This document shows, piece after piece, positions 43,930-57,200 of a DNA stretch of 64,000 nt (the first letter of the stretch is position 1; each line of letters begins with the position of its first letter). The translations under genes were made by a program, and so were the position numbers. The notes under the pieces are model-generated. The model saw only the letters and a list, made by a program, of their open reading frames with translations, did not search any database and was not told the DNA's origin. This DNA comes from Hypomyces perniciosus (taxonomy: Eukaryota > Ascomycota > Sordariomycetes > Hypocreales > Hypocreaceae), in contig SPDT01000007.1 in assembly GCA_008477525.1 (NCBI GenBank), forward strand, positions 2,108,001 through 2,172,000, in the 5' to 3' direction.

Positions 43930-45338
43930 ATGTCAACAAACTTCCGTGACAGGGCCATCGCCGAGGTCCAGAAGGCTATCGCTGCGGACCACAACAAGGA
44001 ATACCAAAAGGCCTTCGATCTCTACATGTCGTCGATGGAGCTATGGGTCAAGGCTCTCAAGTGGGAGAAGAACAAGGCCATCAAGGCTACCATGCAAGAG
44101 AAGATGGCCACCTACCTTGATCGCGCCGAGAAGCTCAAGCAGTTTCTGCAATCCGAGACCGAAAGCAATTCCAATGGTGGTAAGGCTCTCATGGGGGTCA
44201 ATGGCTCGAGTACGGGCAAGACCAAACCTTCAGCAGAAGATGAGGACAGCAAGAAACTCCGCAACGCCCTGTCTGGTGCAATTCTGCAAGAGAGGCCAAA
44301 CGTGAGATGGGAGGACATTGCCGGATTGGAGGGTGCCAAGGAGACGCTGAAAGAGGCCGTTGTGCTACCCATCAAGTTCCCTACTCTGTTCCAGGGCAAG
44401 AGACAGGCTTGGAAGGGAATCTTGTTATACGGACCACCCGGAACAGGAAAGAGTTATTTGGCAAAGGCGGTGGCGACAGAAGCAAACAGCACGTTCTTCA
44501 GCATCAGCAGTTCTGACCTTGTGAGCAAATGGATGGGTGAAAGTGAACGGTGGGTCCCTTTTCGATGCTGCCTTGTGTATTTGGGCTCAAACTAACGGCT
44601 GCCTGTTCACCAGTCTCGTCAAGCTGTTGTTCTCTATGGCAAGGGAGAATAAACCGTCTGTCATCTTCATTGATGAAATTGATGCACTCTGTGGTCCTCG
44701 AGGCGAAGGCGAATCCGAGGCTTCACGTCGTATAAAGACCGAGATCTTGGTACAAATGGACGGTGTGGGCAATGACAGCAAGGGAATCCTTGTCCTAGGA
44801 GCAACCAATATCCCATGGCAACTGGATGCAGCCATTCGCCGGCGTTTCCAAAGACGTGTTCATATTGGTCTCCCGGACCCCAATGGCCGTGCAAGGATGT
44901 TTAAGCTGGCAATTGGCGACACGGACACAGCACTTCAGGCTAGCGACTACAATACCTTGGCGTCCCTGTCAGACGGTTTCTCCGGAAGTGATATCAGCAA
45001 CGTCGTGCAGCATGCGCTAATGAGACCTGTTCGCAAAATTCTTCAGGCAACGCACTTCAAGCCTGTATGTCTTTGTTGACTACATAAACCCACCAAGCTT
45101 TGCTAACGATGACCAGGTTGTGAAGGATGGAAAGCGAATGCTGACCCCCTGCTCACCCGGAGACTCTGACAAGATTGAAATGACATATGACGACGTCAAG
45201 CCAGAGGAGCTGCTGGCCCCAGATGTCGCAATCAAGGACTTTGAGATCGCTTTGGCTGATTCACATCCCACAGTGTCCAAAGACGATATTGCGAGACAAA
45301 TTGAATGGACAAATGAATTCGGAAGCGAGGGAGCCTAA
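43930..45338 (+). CDS. VPS4: Vps4 AAA ATPase
   Basis: Three exons (43930-44549, 44614-45064, 45117-45338) join in frame to give 430 residues. An N-terminal MIT domain (about residues 1-75, ending [15 protein letters not shown]) binds ESCRT-III tails. The AAA cassette has Walker A GPPGTGKS at 168-175, pore loop [10 protein letters not shown], Walker [13 protein letters not shown], and arginine fingers in [17 protein letters not shown]. The Vps4 beta domain and C-terminal helix ([38 protein letters not shown]) complete the protein. It disassembles ESCRT-III on endosomal membranes. All key residues are intact. Confidence 0.96.
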
Positions 45339-45898
45339 GGGAACGGGCGTATCTTGGGTGGTATATGGCATAGTGGCGCTTTGAGGAGTTGGTCGGGCAT
45401 CTGGGTGCACTTACACATACACTTTGGTTTTCGGGTGTTATAATGCAGTTGATTTTGGTAAGAAAAGTTAAGCCAAGATGGGGTGACAATCATAAGAGTC
45501 CCCACGACATGGTGGAGAAGTGTAAGCATCCTATGTGATTCCGATACAGGCACTTTGGCGTGTTCAATGGTGTAGTTTTGATATCTTCTTCACCTGATCA
45601 CGACGTCGACAATAGGATAGATGGACGACTTAATCGGAGATTCTATAATATCATATCACTGAACATCTCTGTGTATAATGACGAAATGCCTATATATCGC
45701 AAATTTCTCAGGCTTCATTCTCCCAACGAAATCATTAGTACGTTATAGGGTAACAAAACATCGGTCAAGGCCCGGTGAGGTGGGGCTCACCGAACCTCAC
45801 TTGGAAATTCTGAGATATGCCACCAAAAGTCGCAACTTTCACGACCTACCTTCAACCCCACCTCAATTAAATCGCATGGTCGAACCTGCATATTCTTC
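45339..45898. other. Intergenic region
   Basis: About 560 bases between VPS4 and the mtTFB-like gene; no gene-like frame. Confidence 0.4.
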
Positions 45899-47756
45899 AT
45901 GTTGGGACGCCTACGGGATGGACCGAAAACCTTCGCAAGGCTGCGATGCCAGCCGGCCTTCTTCCAGGCACGAACAACGACCACTGAATCGAAGGCGGCG
46001 TCGATGCTGAAGGCCACAACAGATGTGGCCAAACAGCTTGAAGAGACGGGCATATGGAAACGCACTGGGGGCCGGAAAAAGGCCGGTGTCATGAAGGCAG
46101 TAGAACCCCGGAGAGTGAATATTGTGAGCGAGCAGCTTTGCGGTATGTTACTTCTGTCCTCACTGAAGATATCGAAGGCCTAGAAGGTTGAAGGCTGACT
46201 TTGCGCCAGACGATATTATTAAGTACATAGGTCCGTCACTCGAGCGACATCGAGGATGCGATCTCGTCGATTTGAATCCTGGCACGGGGCTATGGAGTCG
46301 CGCACTGCACAAGTTTCTCGAACCGCGAAATCACGTTATGATGGACCCAGATGCCGAGCTCTATAAACCGTTCCTCGAGGATCTCCTCTCCAAGGAGCAC
46401 GTCCAAATGATCCCAAAGTCCGGTATCGTTTGGAAGGATCTCTTGGAGATGATCCACAGCCATCTTTCACACCACCCCGAGCACCCCAAAGGAACGCCAC
46501 CGACACGAAACGATACGTTGCTCGTCACTGCCAACCTGTCTACGTTTCCCAAAAAGGCGTTCCTTAATTTCGACAGTGTCAGCGTCATGGTCTTGTACCA
46601 GTTCCTGTCTAGTATTCGCACGTCGTCACTATTTCAGAGATACGGACTGATACGCATGCTGGTCTGGATAAACGACGAGGATAAACGCAGGCTGCTCCCA
46701 AAAGCCATCCAGCGTCGGAAACGCTACTCATTCGAGGCCGAAATCTCATGCGATTGGATTCATGAAGTCGCAAGCCCAGATGTTGAGGTTCAAGACCGCT
46801 TTGTTCTGCGCGACGAGTGGATGAACATCGAGTCTGGCTACAAGACGCTGGAGAGAATGATGACACAGGGCATTGAAATGCCGCGAGGGCGGGAAAATAA
46901 GACATACAAAGAATCAATGGCCTCGCCGGGTCTATTGGGCCAAAAACTAGCAGGCGTCCGTCCACCAACGTTCACTCGGCCGTTCAAGCAGGAGCTGGAA
47001 GACCTTGAGAACGAACTTGCACACAGTGGCGAGGAAGTTTCCAAGCGCCTCAAGCATTTGCGTGCGAGGAAGAAAAGTGTCTATGCGGAATCACTTAACT
47101 ACCTAGAGCTCCTTCAAGAACGCGAGGCGATAATGCAGATGTCTATTTCGTCGCCAGACCAGTTTGCGCTGGCCGATGCAGCCTGGAACGAGAAGATTGA
47201 CAATATGAAGAAGAACCCACGGAATGAGTTCAATGTCTTGAAAGACAGTTATCATATTTTCCGCCAAGAGCCATCTGCCCTGCTCTGGGACAGAAGAGCC
47301 TATGAGCCGCTCTCTGTAAAGGATGACGAATTCTTCCCCAACGCGCCAACCGCCCTTCTCGATATCCAGCCCAAGGCTATGCACCCTTTGCTCCTTCAAT
47401 ACGGCCCAAACAGTAATCGTGCCGGAGACATGGGTGAGATCATACTGCGCTTCTGGTTCCAGCAGACCTTATTGCCTTTGCAAAAGGCCATGGACGGGCT
47501 GTGGGCTGGATTCGGCGACCTGATTACCGAATGTCCCAGCGTGTGGGATGTAAACCGGGGCGGATCGCCAATGACGGGTTCTGGAGGTTTGACTGTTCGC
47601 GCGATGAACGAGGCGCAATGGATAGATACCTTGCAGGCGTTCACCGATTGGCCTTTCCGACCGACATATTCACAGTTGCTGGGTAGAATGGTTGATGAAA
47701 GCGATGAATTTGACGAGGAGGATGCGAAATCCAGTGCGACGGGCATGGGGTTTTAG
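45899..47756 (+). CDS. Mitochondrial transcription factor/rRNA dimethyltransferase-like protein (mtTFB/Mtf1 type)
   Basis: Two exons (45899-46142 and 46210-47756; intron gtatgt...gccag) join in phase 1 to give 596 residues. The N-terminus is Arg-rich and devoid of acids (MLGRLRDGPKTFARLRCQP), a typical mitochondrial presequence. Splicing yields SEQLCDDIIKYIGPSLERHRG, then the SAM-fold motif I CDLVDLNPGTGLWSRALHKF and the acidic MDPDAELY, as in KsgA/Dim1-related mitochondrial factor B proteins. A fungal-specific C-terminal half follows, with a coiled-coil-like ELEDLENELAHSGEEV segment and an acidic tail. The protein should act in mitochondria as a transcription initiation factor; methyltransferase activity is uncertain. 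Confidence 0.87.
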
Positions 47757-48125
47757 GTCTTTTATGACAAATATGTACGATATTGCCATGTATGATACGA
47801 GCGGAAATGGATATGATGCACAAGGACTAAACACTGGGGGTTCTTGGCGCAGTGACGGTGGGACAATCTACCCTTCTCGACATGGATATACTTGCGATGT
47901 TGACTGAATTTGCCTGACAAGCTGCAGGTAATCTTTATTGTGTATACATTGGAGGATTTCGGTATAAGACATATATTGGTATGATAAACATTTAGAACTG
48001 CATGGTAGCGTCTGGCAAATAAAACTCATTTATCCGAGTCATCATAAAAGACCGCTCCTTCTATTACATCATGATTTAGTAGGGTTTCATTCTCCCAATA
48101 GGCCCATCACAGATCTTGAAGCCCC
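47757..48125. other. Convergent intergenic region
   Basis: About 370 bases of tail-to-tail spacer, AT-rich, with presumed 3' ends only. Confidence 0.4.
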
Positions 48126-48713
48126 TTAGTTCTTGTTGAAGAAGTTGTTGAAGTCCGAAGGGATCTTCTTCCTGCGGAAACCAATGAGTATTTGTATTAC
48201 ATGTGAGTGGGGGACTACACTTACCCAGTGGCCTTCTCGAACACGCTTCGACCGGCATCGGCAATCTTATGCTCGGTCTGTTGGTTGATGTTGTAGCCAG
48301 CCTTCTTGGCAACAAAACCGACGGCTATGGAGAAGAGAATTGATTAGTTTTCCTTTGTGGTGGATAAAAGAGAGGGAGTACGGGAGGAGCGTACCCTGGT
48401 CGAGGTAGTCCCCAGACTGGTCCTGGTCCTGGTCCTGGTTCTGGTTGTCGTTGTCGTTGTTATTGTTGTTCTGACTCTGGTTCTGGTTCTGGTGGTCGGT
48501 GTTGTCATTGTTGTCGTTTTGGCTCTGGTCCTGGTCCTGGCGGTCCTGGTTCTGGTTATGATCCTGGTTCTGGTTCTGTTCCTGGTTTTGGTTGTCATTA
48601 TTATTATGGTTGTTACCATTGGAGTTGTCATTGTCATTATTGCTGCTGTTGTTGTTCGTGTTGGAAAACTGGCTCTCCGCCACGCTCATGGCCTGCTTCT
48701 TGAGGAAATCCAT
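48126..48713 (-). CDS. Small Asn/Gln/Asp-rich protein with conserved C-terminal domain
   Basis: Three exons (48395-48713, 48225-48324, 48126-48171) give 154 residues. After MDFLKKQAMSVAESQF, about 80 residues consist almost entirely of Asn, Gln and Asp. A conserved module follows: GDYLDQ joined to AVGFVAKKAGYNINQQTEHK, then IADAGRSVFEKATG and KKIPSDFNNFFNKN. The DYLD...EKATGKK module occurs in small stress- or antifungal-induced fungal proteins I have seen, usually with a much shorter linker. No signal peptide or membrane segment. The starts and introns fit well. Function unknown. Confidence 0.82.
48405..48660. repeat. Low-complexity minisatellite encoding the N/Q/D tract
   Basis: On the plus strand this is an irregular array of CTGGTC, CTGGTT and GTTGTC/ATTGTT units. 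It is prone to length change by slippage, so the protein tract is probably polymorphic between strains. Confidence 0.8.
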
Positions 48714-50211
48714 GATGACTGATTCGATAGAGAGAGCTTGACAAGCAAAGTGATGAAGGATGTGTACGAGGAATGGCAATGCCGAATGATGAGGGGGGTT
48801 CCTGAGATGTTGCCGTCCTCGTTCATCTTATACCTACGTGCCATCGTCGAACTAGAGGCTGTCCCTCTGACGGCTGTTCCACCGTCGTTGGCTCTCGAAC
48901 TAGACACTGAGCTAGTCAAGAGCATCATATCCCAACCGAATGACTGCCCCTCCCCTCCTTCATCGCGTTCTCCGGGGAGAGGGGTAAAACTCCATGCCAT
49001 ATGTTCATGGCAAATTGTAGTAGAGGAATGTCCCAGTCAGTGCTCCGCTAGCAGCTTTCCCTAGTGCTTCCTAATTCCAGCACTTGACTCCTCTATACTA
49101 CTAGCAATACTAGTAGAATACAACCCTACTGGTCCTTCCTAGCTTGGACGCCGAGCTTCTTCGGGGAGGAATCCATCCCGTGATATGAGAGACGCTGGGG
49201 GACTCTGCTAAGCAGCGATCTCAGCCTGGCATCTCTTGGACAGCGAAGCTTATCGGGCAATAGAGGAAATTCTGGTCCCCTGGAGGTCTAGATTCATTGA
49301 AATGGGCCAGAGACCGGACGGCTGGTAATCGCCTTGCCGATATTACCGGGAAGATCCATTCGGAGTCTGATGGATCTTCGGAACACCCTTTTCGTATGAT
49401 CTCCGAGGCTCAGAATATGGCGGACTAGGACTCTCACTATCCCATTGCTTTGAATAGATCGTGAATATTACTAAGAGCTGCTAAACACTGGTTGCCTCCG
49501 TATGAACCCCTTTCGGAGCCGACGAGGGGCCAAAGAGCGACGCTACCAAACATCGTCAGCCAGCTAGACATGGATATGGTGCCATTGACGTGCCACTCCA
49601 GCTGAAATGGAGTTCATAGACGCGGTATTTTTCGTCGTCTAACCGCGCTTATTCATGCAGAAGTCAGCTTGACAGGGTGCTGTTCATGGGGCATGACATT
49701 CACAGCTGGAAAACAGACAAAAGATTGCGAATGACGCATTATTCTATTCTTGCAAACAGCTATCCAAAACGGAACACAGAGGTTCGTACAATCGAGAATG
49801 AAAAAAAGTATAGCGCTGTGCTGTTGCCCAAGAAAGGCGTGTCGAACAAAAACAGTCCAACGCCCGCTCATACATGCAATACATACTTGGTATCGGTATC
49901 CATACACTCATTACAATCTGGAATATCATCGCTACGCGTCCGGTCTTCTTTCATCGTGTCGCTCTCCTATGCAGTAAAGCACACGCAAACAAAGGAAATT
50001 GGAAAGAGGGACTTCGGTTCGTCATTATTCCACCCAATTGTTTGGTTTCCGAAAAGATATATCCAGTCATCTCCAGTCGAACTCATTGGTGTATTTGCTG
50101 TTGTCGGTTTTCGTGGTATTCATCCATTTTTTTTTGGTCGTGATGAGAATGAGAATGGCACTACCAGCGCTCTACAATCGGCACTGGTTGTTGTCGTTGT
50201 CGACATTATTG
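48714..50211. other. Intergenic region
   Basis: About 1.5 kb with no supported gene. A long plus-strand frame at about 49680-50240 lacks an ATG start and family character, and partly underlies the MARVEL gene 3' end. Confidence 0.4.
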
Positions 50212-50857
50212 TCATGAGTTGGCAAACACTTGGTACGCCATGATCATGACCCAGAACAAGAATATGCTCCCCGTCAAGGCCATGGCAAAGACCAAATGCC
50301 AGCACTGGCATATCGACCTTTGTTGCAACCAGGCCAGTGTTTCTTGCGTCCTGCCTGTAGGGTTCTCGTTAAATACTCGCAGATTGCAAGTGCCTTGTAT
50401 TGATCCATTAGGACCCCAGAGCTCGAGCGAAACCACGATCAAGCCCACGAGCCACATGACGAATAGCATAAAGGCGCCTATCATGACAATCGCCGGCAGC
50501 AATCTCCGATTGGCTATCAGCCAGAATATGCCGAAGATGAAGAGGATAGCAACTGCGCCGACGGTGATGTAATATGGGAAGTACCTGCGCGAACAAGCAA
50601 CGTTAGCAATGCTGGAACCGAAGGGCTCGAGGGCCAATGGAAACATACCAAGGGATAGGGAGCTCCAGCTGGTTCTGGATTTGGATAAATGTGCCAAACA
50701 CGCCAATGATGCTGCACGAGGCAAGCAGCATGACGAAGATCCAGCAGTTGAGCTGTAGCGGCGGCCAGTTGTATGTGCGGATGTGGCTGTTGGCCACTTT
50801 ATGCCGCTCGTAGACGACTGAGCTCGCGCTCACCATCGATCTCGGAGCCGTCGTCAT
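50212..50857 (-). CDS. MARVEL-like four-helix membrane protein
   Basis: Two exons (50649-50857 and 50212-50584; intron gtatgt...gcgcag) give 193 residues. Four hydrophobic segments are evident: LNCWIFVMLLASCSIIGVFG, YITVGAVAILFIFGIFWLI, IVMIGAFMLFVMWLVGLIVV, and FAMALTGSIFLFWVMIMAYQ. A Cys-containing loop (GTCNLRVF ... QRSICQCWH) lies before the last helix, an arrangement typical of fungal MARVEL-domain proteins implicated in membrane organisation. Likely plasma membrane or endomembrane. Start at ATG 50857 (MTTAPRSMVSASSVVYERHK). Function not known. Confidence 0.82.
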
Positions 50858-53163
50858 CTTGATGGATTGGCTATTCCTTCGCTGTGGTCGTCGCTCAGTA
50901 GAGTAGTGTAGAGTAGTAAGACGGGACGTATGGAGATGGTGAGCCCTCCTCGTCGGCTGTCTCGATGGAACAATGTCCAATCACCCTCAATGAGCTAGGA
51001 CCCGAGGGTTCTTGTTCCCGTTGATGCTTGGCTTGATTCGAAGAATCCACACCACCACCTCCGCTGATTGTTCGTCGCCCACGGCGAGGAGTTACTTGCA
51101 GGAAGCGTCTCTCGTGCAGTCGAACCGGCGCGGAGGTGATATATTTATACTCTCGGGGCCAATGGCCAGTCGCCCTGTGTTCCCGACAAATGCAAAACGG
51201 CGGAGCTCCTCCCCTTGCTGCCACGTCGAGGATCTGTCGGTGCGGCCTCTTGTCCCCCCCTTGTTTGCGGGCACCCAACCAGCCGCAGAGGACAAGGCCC
51301 AGGCCCCCCCACTTGTGAACCTGTGATGGAGTGTGTTGACCACTGATTTGGCTCGTTGCCTATCGCTATTCGTCGGGGAGGGACTCGGAGAGAACGGAGC
51401 GCAAAGCAGGGGCTAGGAGAGCAAATGGCGTGGGCGCCCTCGTGGAGAGTTCGTGATTGAGGCTGCGAAAAAGACGAGGCGATGATGCACGCTGTATGTA
51501 CTCCGTATGTGTGTATATGTTTGCTTAGTGCATTATCTGGGCCTGAGCGTCCACTGGCGGGTGGTCGCTGTTCCAACCTGTCGGCTTCTGGGCTAGCGCC
51601 TTATGGCACCCGCTGCCTCGCCCCAGCCAACGGGCACCTGGAACCGCCTAAAGGCCTCTGAATGGGAGGGGGCTGGGGTCAGCGACACGGCAGGCAATGG
51701 GAGAATCACAACGGCCATTGTCCATGCAAAAACTGGATGTCTGCGAAAATACGATGGCTGGAAAGGCAGTTTGGCCAACGAAAAATAGCCACACAGCACA
51801 CAAAAATAGCATAAAAGACCTGCCCTTGCGAAGTAATTAGGTACCTGTACACACTTACTCTGTACAGCGCTTGACCTTCGCCGAAGCCTTTACCGGCGTC
51901 CACCGCTTTCTTCCCCCCGAAATTGCCCCACGACGGCGGTGTGGACACGGACACGGACATCGGATCTCATCTGCCTATCCCCCGTATTCCGCATGCACTC
52001 CGTACTCTCTAGTCTTCCGGCTCCTGCAAGCTGAAGCCGCGGCACACCGACGGACAATGGTCTACGAGTACGAAGTACTATTACTACATCGTATGAAAAG
52101 GGAGACATCAAGTTCCCCTTGCAACTCTGTGGGCCAAGCAACTAACTGACTCCTCGAGAGAACGTCTCACACTGCAAGCCCTCGCATCTGACCATATGCC
52201 GCAGATGGGGCGTTTGCTTGGCCTTTGGCCGTTGACCGTTCCCAATTGCTGTTGGATGGTGCATCGTTCATCACCTTACAATGGGATCTGGCGAGCTGTT
52301 CGTATGCATGCATGCATTTCGGGCCTCCATTACGTGCATACCGCCGATGGGCCACGCCGCGTTCTCCACCAATAGCTATAAGCAGTATGCTTCCTTGATC
52401 TTCCACGTCTTACCGCCCATCTCATGGTCCACTTGAGAAAAGACGTTTATTTCAACTGTACAATCGTGACCGCCTTTCTCCTCGCATGTTCATCCTGGTC
52501 TGTTCCACTTGCGTGTCACGAGATCCGGCTCCTCGTGGGCTTCAAGTATATACCCAGGTAGTGACTCTTCTTACGAGGTACAAGGTAAGTATCATGTATG
52601 TTGTGCTTGAAAAGCACAGAGTAAACATATTAGACTCATGTAAGGCCTCTGAAAAATATGAGTAATGGCTAGGCTCAATCCTGCTAAAAAGGAAACCCTC
52701 AACCGGCTGCCTCCGGTGTGCCTAGTTGTCATCTGATCATGATGTTCTCTGTCTGAGCTTCTCAAGATAACATCTCCAAGATGCAAGTCAAGAGTTGCTT
52801 TATATTTCTCTACTAGTACGGAGTACACCGTCCACTGTCTTAGAAACTCGACATAAATACGCCCGACAATGCGTCGGCCGAGTCGGCAGTCGGAAAACCG
52901 TCGGCACTCCGTGAGTTCCGCTACAACATCACGAATCGCTTTGGTTCGCACACATTTAAAATAACAAATTCGATTATAAATATCGATATTCGGCACTTCT
53001 AGAGACCCTCTATCTATGAGATCTTTCTACAGGGCCATTTACGGTGTGCCGCCTGTTGTTGAATATCTTGTATATCATGCCCTTGCCCATGCCTGTTTCC
53101 ATGTCATAAAGCCATAAAATGCTACCCATCTCGTACAACAGCAACTTCATTCACCCCCTCCAT
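50858..53163. other. Intergenic region
   Basis: About 2.3 kb without a convincing gene. Copies of TACTCCGTA/TACGAAGTACT occur near 51500, 51999, 52066 and 52816. The right end holds the arginase 3' untranslated region. Confidence 0.45.
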
Positions 53164-54284
53164 TTACAGCAGCGTCTCACCAAGCGCACAGCGCACGAGT
53201 GACGAGCCGGCCCTGACCGTCTCCAGCGCGCCAGCCTCGGTAGTGGCAAGACTAGGGTTCACTTCCACCAAGTCGATAGCAATGAGATTGCCTGTCTGGT
53301 GGACAACTTCGCAGATATAGTCGCCCTCACGTAGAGTAAGGCCGCCTCGGACGGGGGTGCCGGTGCTGGGAGCCCACATGGGGTCGAGGGCGTCGACGTC
53401 GAAGGACAGGTGGATGGGGGTGTCGTTGCCGATGTGGGCGAGAGCCATCTCCATGACACGGCCAATTCCGTGCCTAAATACATCGCGAGTCAGTTCCAAT
53501 CGGGGCAATTCTCCGCGGCAACTTACCTGTCAATGTCGAACATGCTAAAGGCCTTGATGCCGTGCTCCCTCAGGATGCGCTTCTCAGCAGCATCAACGTC
53601 TCGCAGGCCAATATACACCAGCTTCTTGACGCTGAGGCGCATATCGTCCTTCATCCACCCAAAGTACTCTTCCTTCTCCTCCTTGGCAATGCCTGTGAGG
53701 AATGCAACGGGCATGCCGTGGATGTTCCCGCTGTCGCTGCTCTCGGGGGTGTTGATATCGGCATGCGCATCCACCCAGATGACCGCAATCTCGCGGTTCA
53801 GGCGTTCGCGCGTAGCCTTGGCGGTTCCGGCAATGGTTCCAATGGCAACGCTGTGGTCACCACCCAGCGTGAGGGTCAGACGACCCTTGGATGAGTGCTC
53901 ATAGGTCGCCTCGGCGATCTTTCGGTTGACGGCTGAGACGAGAAGGGGATTCTTCATGCCGCGGTAGTCGGGGTCGGACGCGGGCGTGACCTCCTTGTAA
54001 AATTGGACCTGATCGTCGCCATGAAGTTTGTAGCCGAGCTCGTCTCGGATCTGAGTGAGAAGTCCCGACTCAATGAGAGCCGTAGGACCAGCATCGACAC
54101 CGGCTTTGGGCTGTCGTATTATTCATGTCAGTCACGTTCGTTTCTAGGCACGGAAGATAAATTGCGAGAGTAATGGGTGGGAAACCCGCATTGCACTGAC
54201 CTGGCCACCGGAGAAGCCGACAGCGACGACGCCGAGGTCCTCTGGGTGTGTGAGGAAGCGACTCTTGATGGTGCTGGTATTCAT
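53164..54284 (-). CDS. CAR1: Arginase
   Basis: Three exons (54201-54284, 53527-54110, 53164-53473) join in frame to give 325 residues, the usual arginase length. It hydrolyses arginine to ornithine and urea in the cytosol with a binuclear manganese centre. Metal-binding motifs are intact: GGDHSVAIG, WVDAHADINTPESS and LSFDVDALDP; the substrate loop SGNIHGMP is also present. The protein starts MNTSTIKSRFLTHPEDLGVV and splices GFSGGQ to PKAGVDAGP. The three introns' boundaries and phases are consistent. The third exon ends ETLL at 53164. Confidence 0.96.
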
Positions 54285-57200
54285 TGCGTGACAGTTGGAG
54301 CTACAGCTGACACGAGGGAGAAGTTCTTGAACAATCAAAGCGCAAATTATTGGCTATTGGAAGGTCGAGCGAGAGTTGCGGAGCGAGGTTGGAAAGGGAG
54401 AGAGAATGTCTCCATGAAGTCTCGGAGGGAGAGGCGATAGATATAGGCCGCGCCTCCCCAGTGCCCTCTCATCCTACGACCCAGCCTCCATGCCGCGCCG
54501 AGAGGCCTGGAAGGCCCCGGAGCAACAGAACACCCATAGGCTAGGCCCCTAAAGTTAGGAGGTCAAAAGCAAGCAAAAAGAATTTCCATGTGTTGTCGCG
54601 GTGGATCGGGCTAGTACCTTAGAGGTAAAGAAGCAACAGAGCAGAATTGTGAACTAGTAACTTAGAGGTAAAGAAGCCACTGGCCCCTACATATATATGT
54701 ACGCCGTCACGAGAAGGGCAGCGAAATAATGGCTTCAATCGGCTCTGCCGCCGTTCCCGGGACCCCACCGCGGGGCATTTGGAGGGGAGAGTCCGGCGCT
54801 TGTGTTCCAGAGGAGCAGACCGAAGTCAGGGATATGCGCGAGAAAGCGCCTCGTGTATCTGGGGGCGTTATGATTTGTACGTAAGATGGACAATTTGGGG
54901 ACTAAGAGGGAAAGCCGTGTATGGCCTTAATTGGTTGTCTGTCTGTCTGTCTTATCTCATCCTGAGACCGGATGCGCCGAGTTCCCACCTCATATGTATG
55001 TACTTCGTTCTGCCTTGGGAACTCGTTATCTGGACGGCCAGTGTGTATTAGTAGTAGTATTTCCTTCGTGGCTATGAGTTGCCTCGGTAGATGAAACCGT
55101 AGCTAATATTAGTATCACGGCTGTAGTAATATCAGTCAACCCGCCAAGTATTCGGAGTTCATTATTGCTTATCAGCTGTGTTACATCTGCCACCACTATG
55201 ATGATACCACACGCTCCACCAAAAGCCGCTGCTACCCTCGCCTCGTTTTCAATGCCCACACCATCAGCCAAACTGACACATAATTGTTAGGTAATGGTAG
55301 GAATGGTGGGCCAAGACATGTCAAAAATGACAAGCATTTGGGTTTTATTTATTTATTTAATTTCTTTTATCATTTTAATAATAATACTACTAACACCGAT
55401 CATAAGGAATACGACGGAGTAGAACATCAAGTCCATGACCACAGTCGGAGATACGATGTTGTTATCATAACCTCCCCACCACCACCACTACGCAAAGAAC
55501 TCACCCTACAAGTAGTACTAGAGCATATTCAACCGCACGATTAGTATATTGAATGCATATTTTTCTGGGCCCTGGGGTTAAGCTTGTACGTACCAACATG
55601 GGCCAGATTCTCTGTCGAATGATCAGGGACGCTAATCTACTGCATTTTATGATTCTATCCCATAAGAGCAGCAACTATTCCCAACGGAGTTATTCCAGAC
55701 GCATGGGTACAAAATACTACAACGCCCCAATTTTAACTCTAAATGTTTCTTAAGACGTTGGTTCTTACTTCATACGACTGCTACTCAGTCTTGCCTTTCC
55801 ATTTGACGGGTGTTGGGCGTTGGGCTTTACGGCATACGGTCTAGGTGATCCGTAACTATGGGAGTGATAATGCAATGGATTTTCGCCATCCAAGCAGCGA
55901 TTGGAGGGATCGCTCTGTGTTTGTGATATGGGAAAGCAGACAGCTACAAGGTATTTGTATTGGGTCTTCTAGATGTACTCGTACGAACTAGTAGGTAGCC
56001 GGACAGATCTTCGTCTGTGCCACTCTCGGGAATGCATGCACGATGGAACGCTATGCAACCAAAAGCCAGAGAGATCTCAACGCCTTCACATGCAGAGGAT
56101 TGGACGTCTCCTTTCCAACGGTGGCGCGACTTTGCGTCCCCCTCGCGTAACGTAACCGGCCCGGGTTAGCCATTAAAAAAAGGGCGAAGAAGCCATTAAA
56201 TTGGTGGTGTCGTATAATAATGGCGAGCGGGTTTACAAAATGACAGATGTAAGAGGATCTAAGACGAATTGGATGACAGATTGTGGCGGACAGGGCTGAC
56301 TGATATTAGCTAGCAGCACGAAGTACGAAGTAGTACTCCATACTCCGTTGCGTGAAGGAGAGGAGCAACGTTCGGAGTTATCGAAACATATAACCCTGAC
56401 CTAGCTAATATTTAAATTCGTCTTTGAAGTCAGACTCTCTGCCCTTGCAAAGGGACGATGGCGATGAGGTTTTGTGGATAAGGCTAGCAAATGGTATTGG
56501 CAAGGTACTATTATTCGTAAATACTAACCTCCATGGAGATATATTAGACGAGATTACGAGCAGAGAGAAAAAAGCTTACAGCCACGTCACTGTTACGAAT
56601 CATCATCATTTACGGCTGATATTGGAGCCGCCACGAATGACCCGTGCTCCGTAGGATGAATGAACTCGTATTATTGCCGAATGCGAGCCGGTGAGATTTC
56701 CACCCACAGTCTGAGACAATATATTGCACTTCGGCACATGTTTTCTCGTTTGTCGTTATACGGAGGATTCGACATCAACATGCCATCCATGCACTCCTTG
56801 CTAATTGATACCGTAAGACGTACAGAGTACTGGCAATATCTACTCCGTATTCTGAGTGGAATGCCATGGCGAAAACTGCGTGCTCTTCGGATCATGCCGT
56901 CTCCCACAGTGGGGAGGGGTTGTGGAGTACAAGGAGTCAGTGACTCTGAAGAGTTATGTTGACATGTATTCTCCTAGCATTTAATAATACAATCAAAGGT
57001 GTTATCTTGTTAAGAGGATACGTAGCTAGGTACTCAACAGGGGCATGCTGAAGAAGCCAGTGCCAGAGAGTACCCAGGACTAGCGCATAATGCCAGGGGC
57101 CCCCATAGTCATTTTTAAGCTCTTGAGCTGATGATCCATGCAACCATGGCGATAGCGAAGTGGCATCAGCCAAGCCAATCCTCTTGATGACGGAGCTGCC

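Noticed and set aside
48405..48660. Possible CRISPR-like or satellite array
   Set aside because: Units are irregular and coding; no spacer structure, and the genome is eukaryotic.
48357..48722. Plus-strand frame of Val/Leu repeats
   Set aside because: Reverse complement of the N/Q/D repeat tract; the minus strand has proper start, introns and a conserved C-terminus.
49677..50243. Plus-strand 188-codon frame
   Set aside because: No ATG start, no recognisable family, and it overlaps the 3' end of the MARVEL-like gene.
55026..55271. Minus-strand frame with two hydrophobic stretches
   Set aside because: No ATG start and no clear splice partner; too short to support as a gene.
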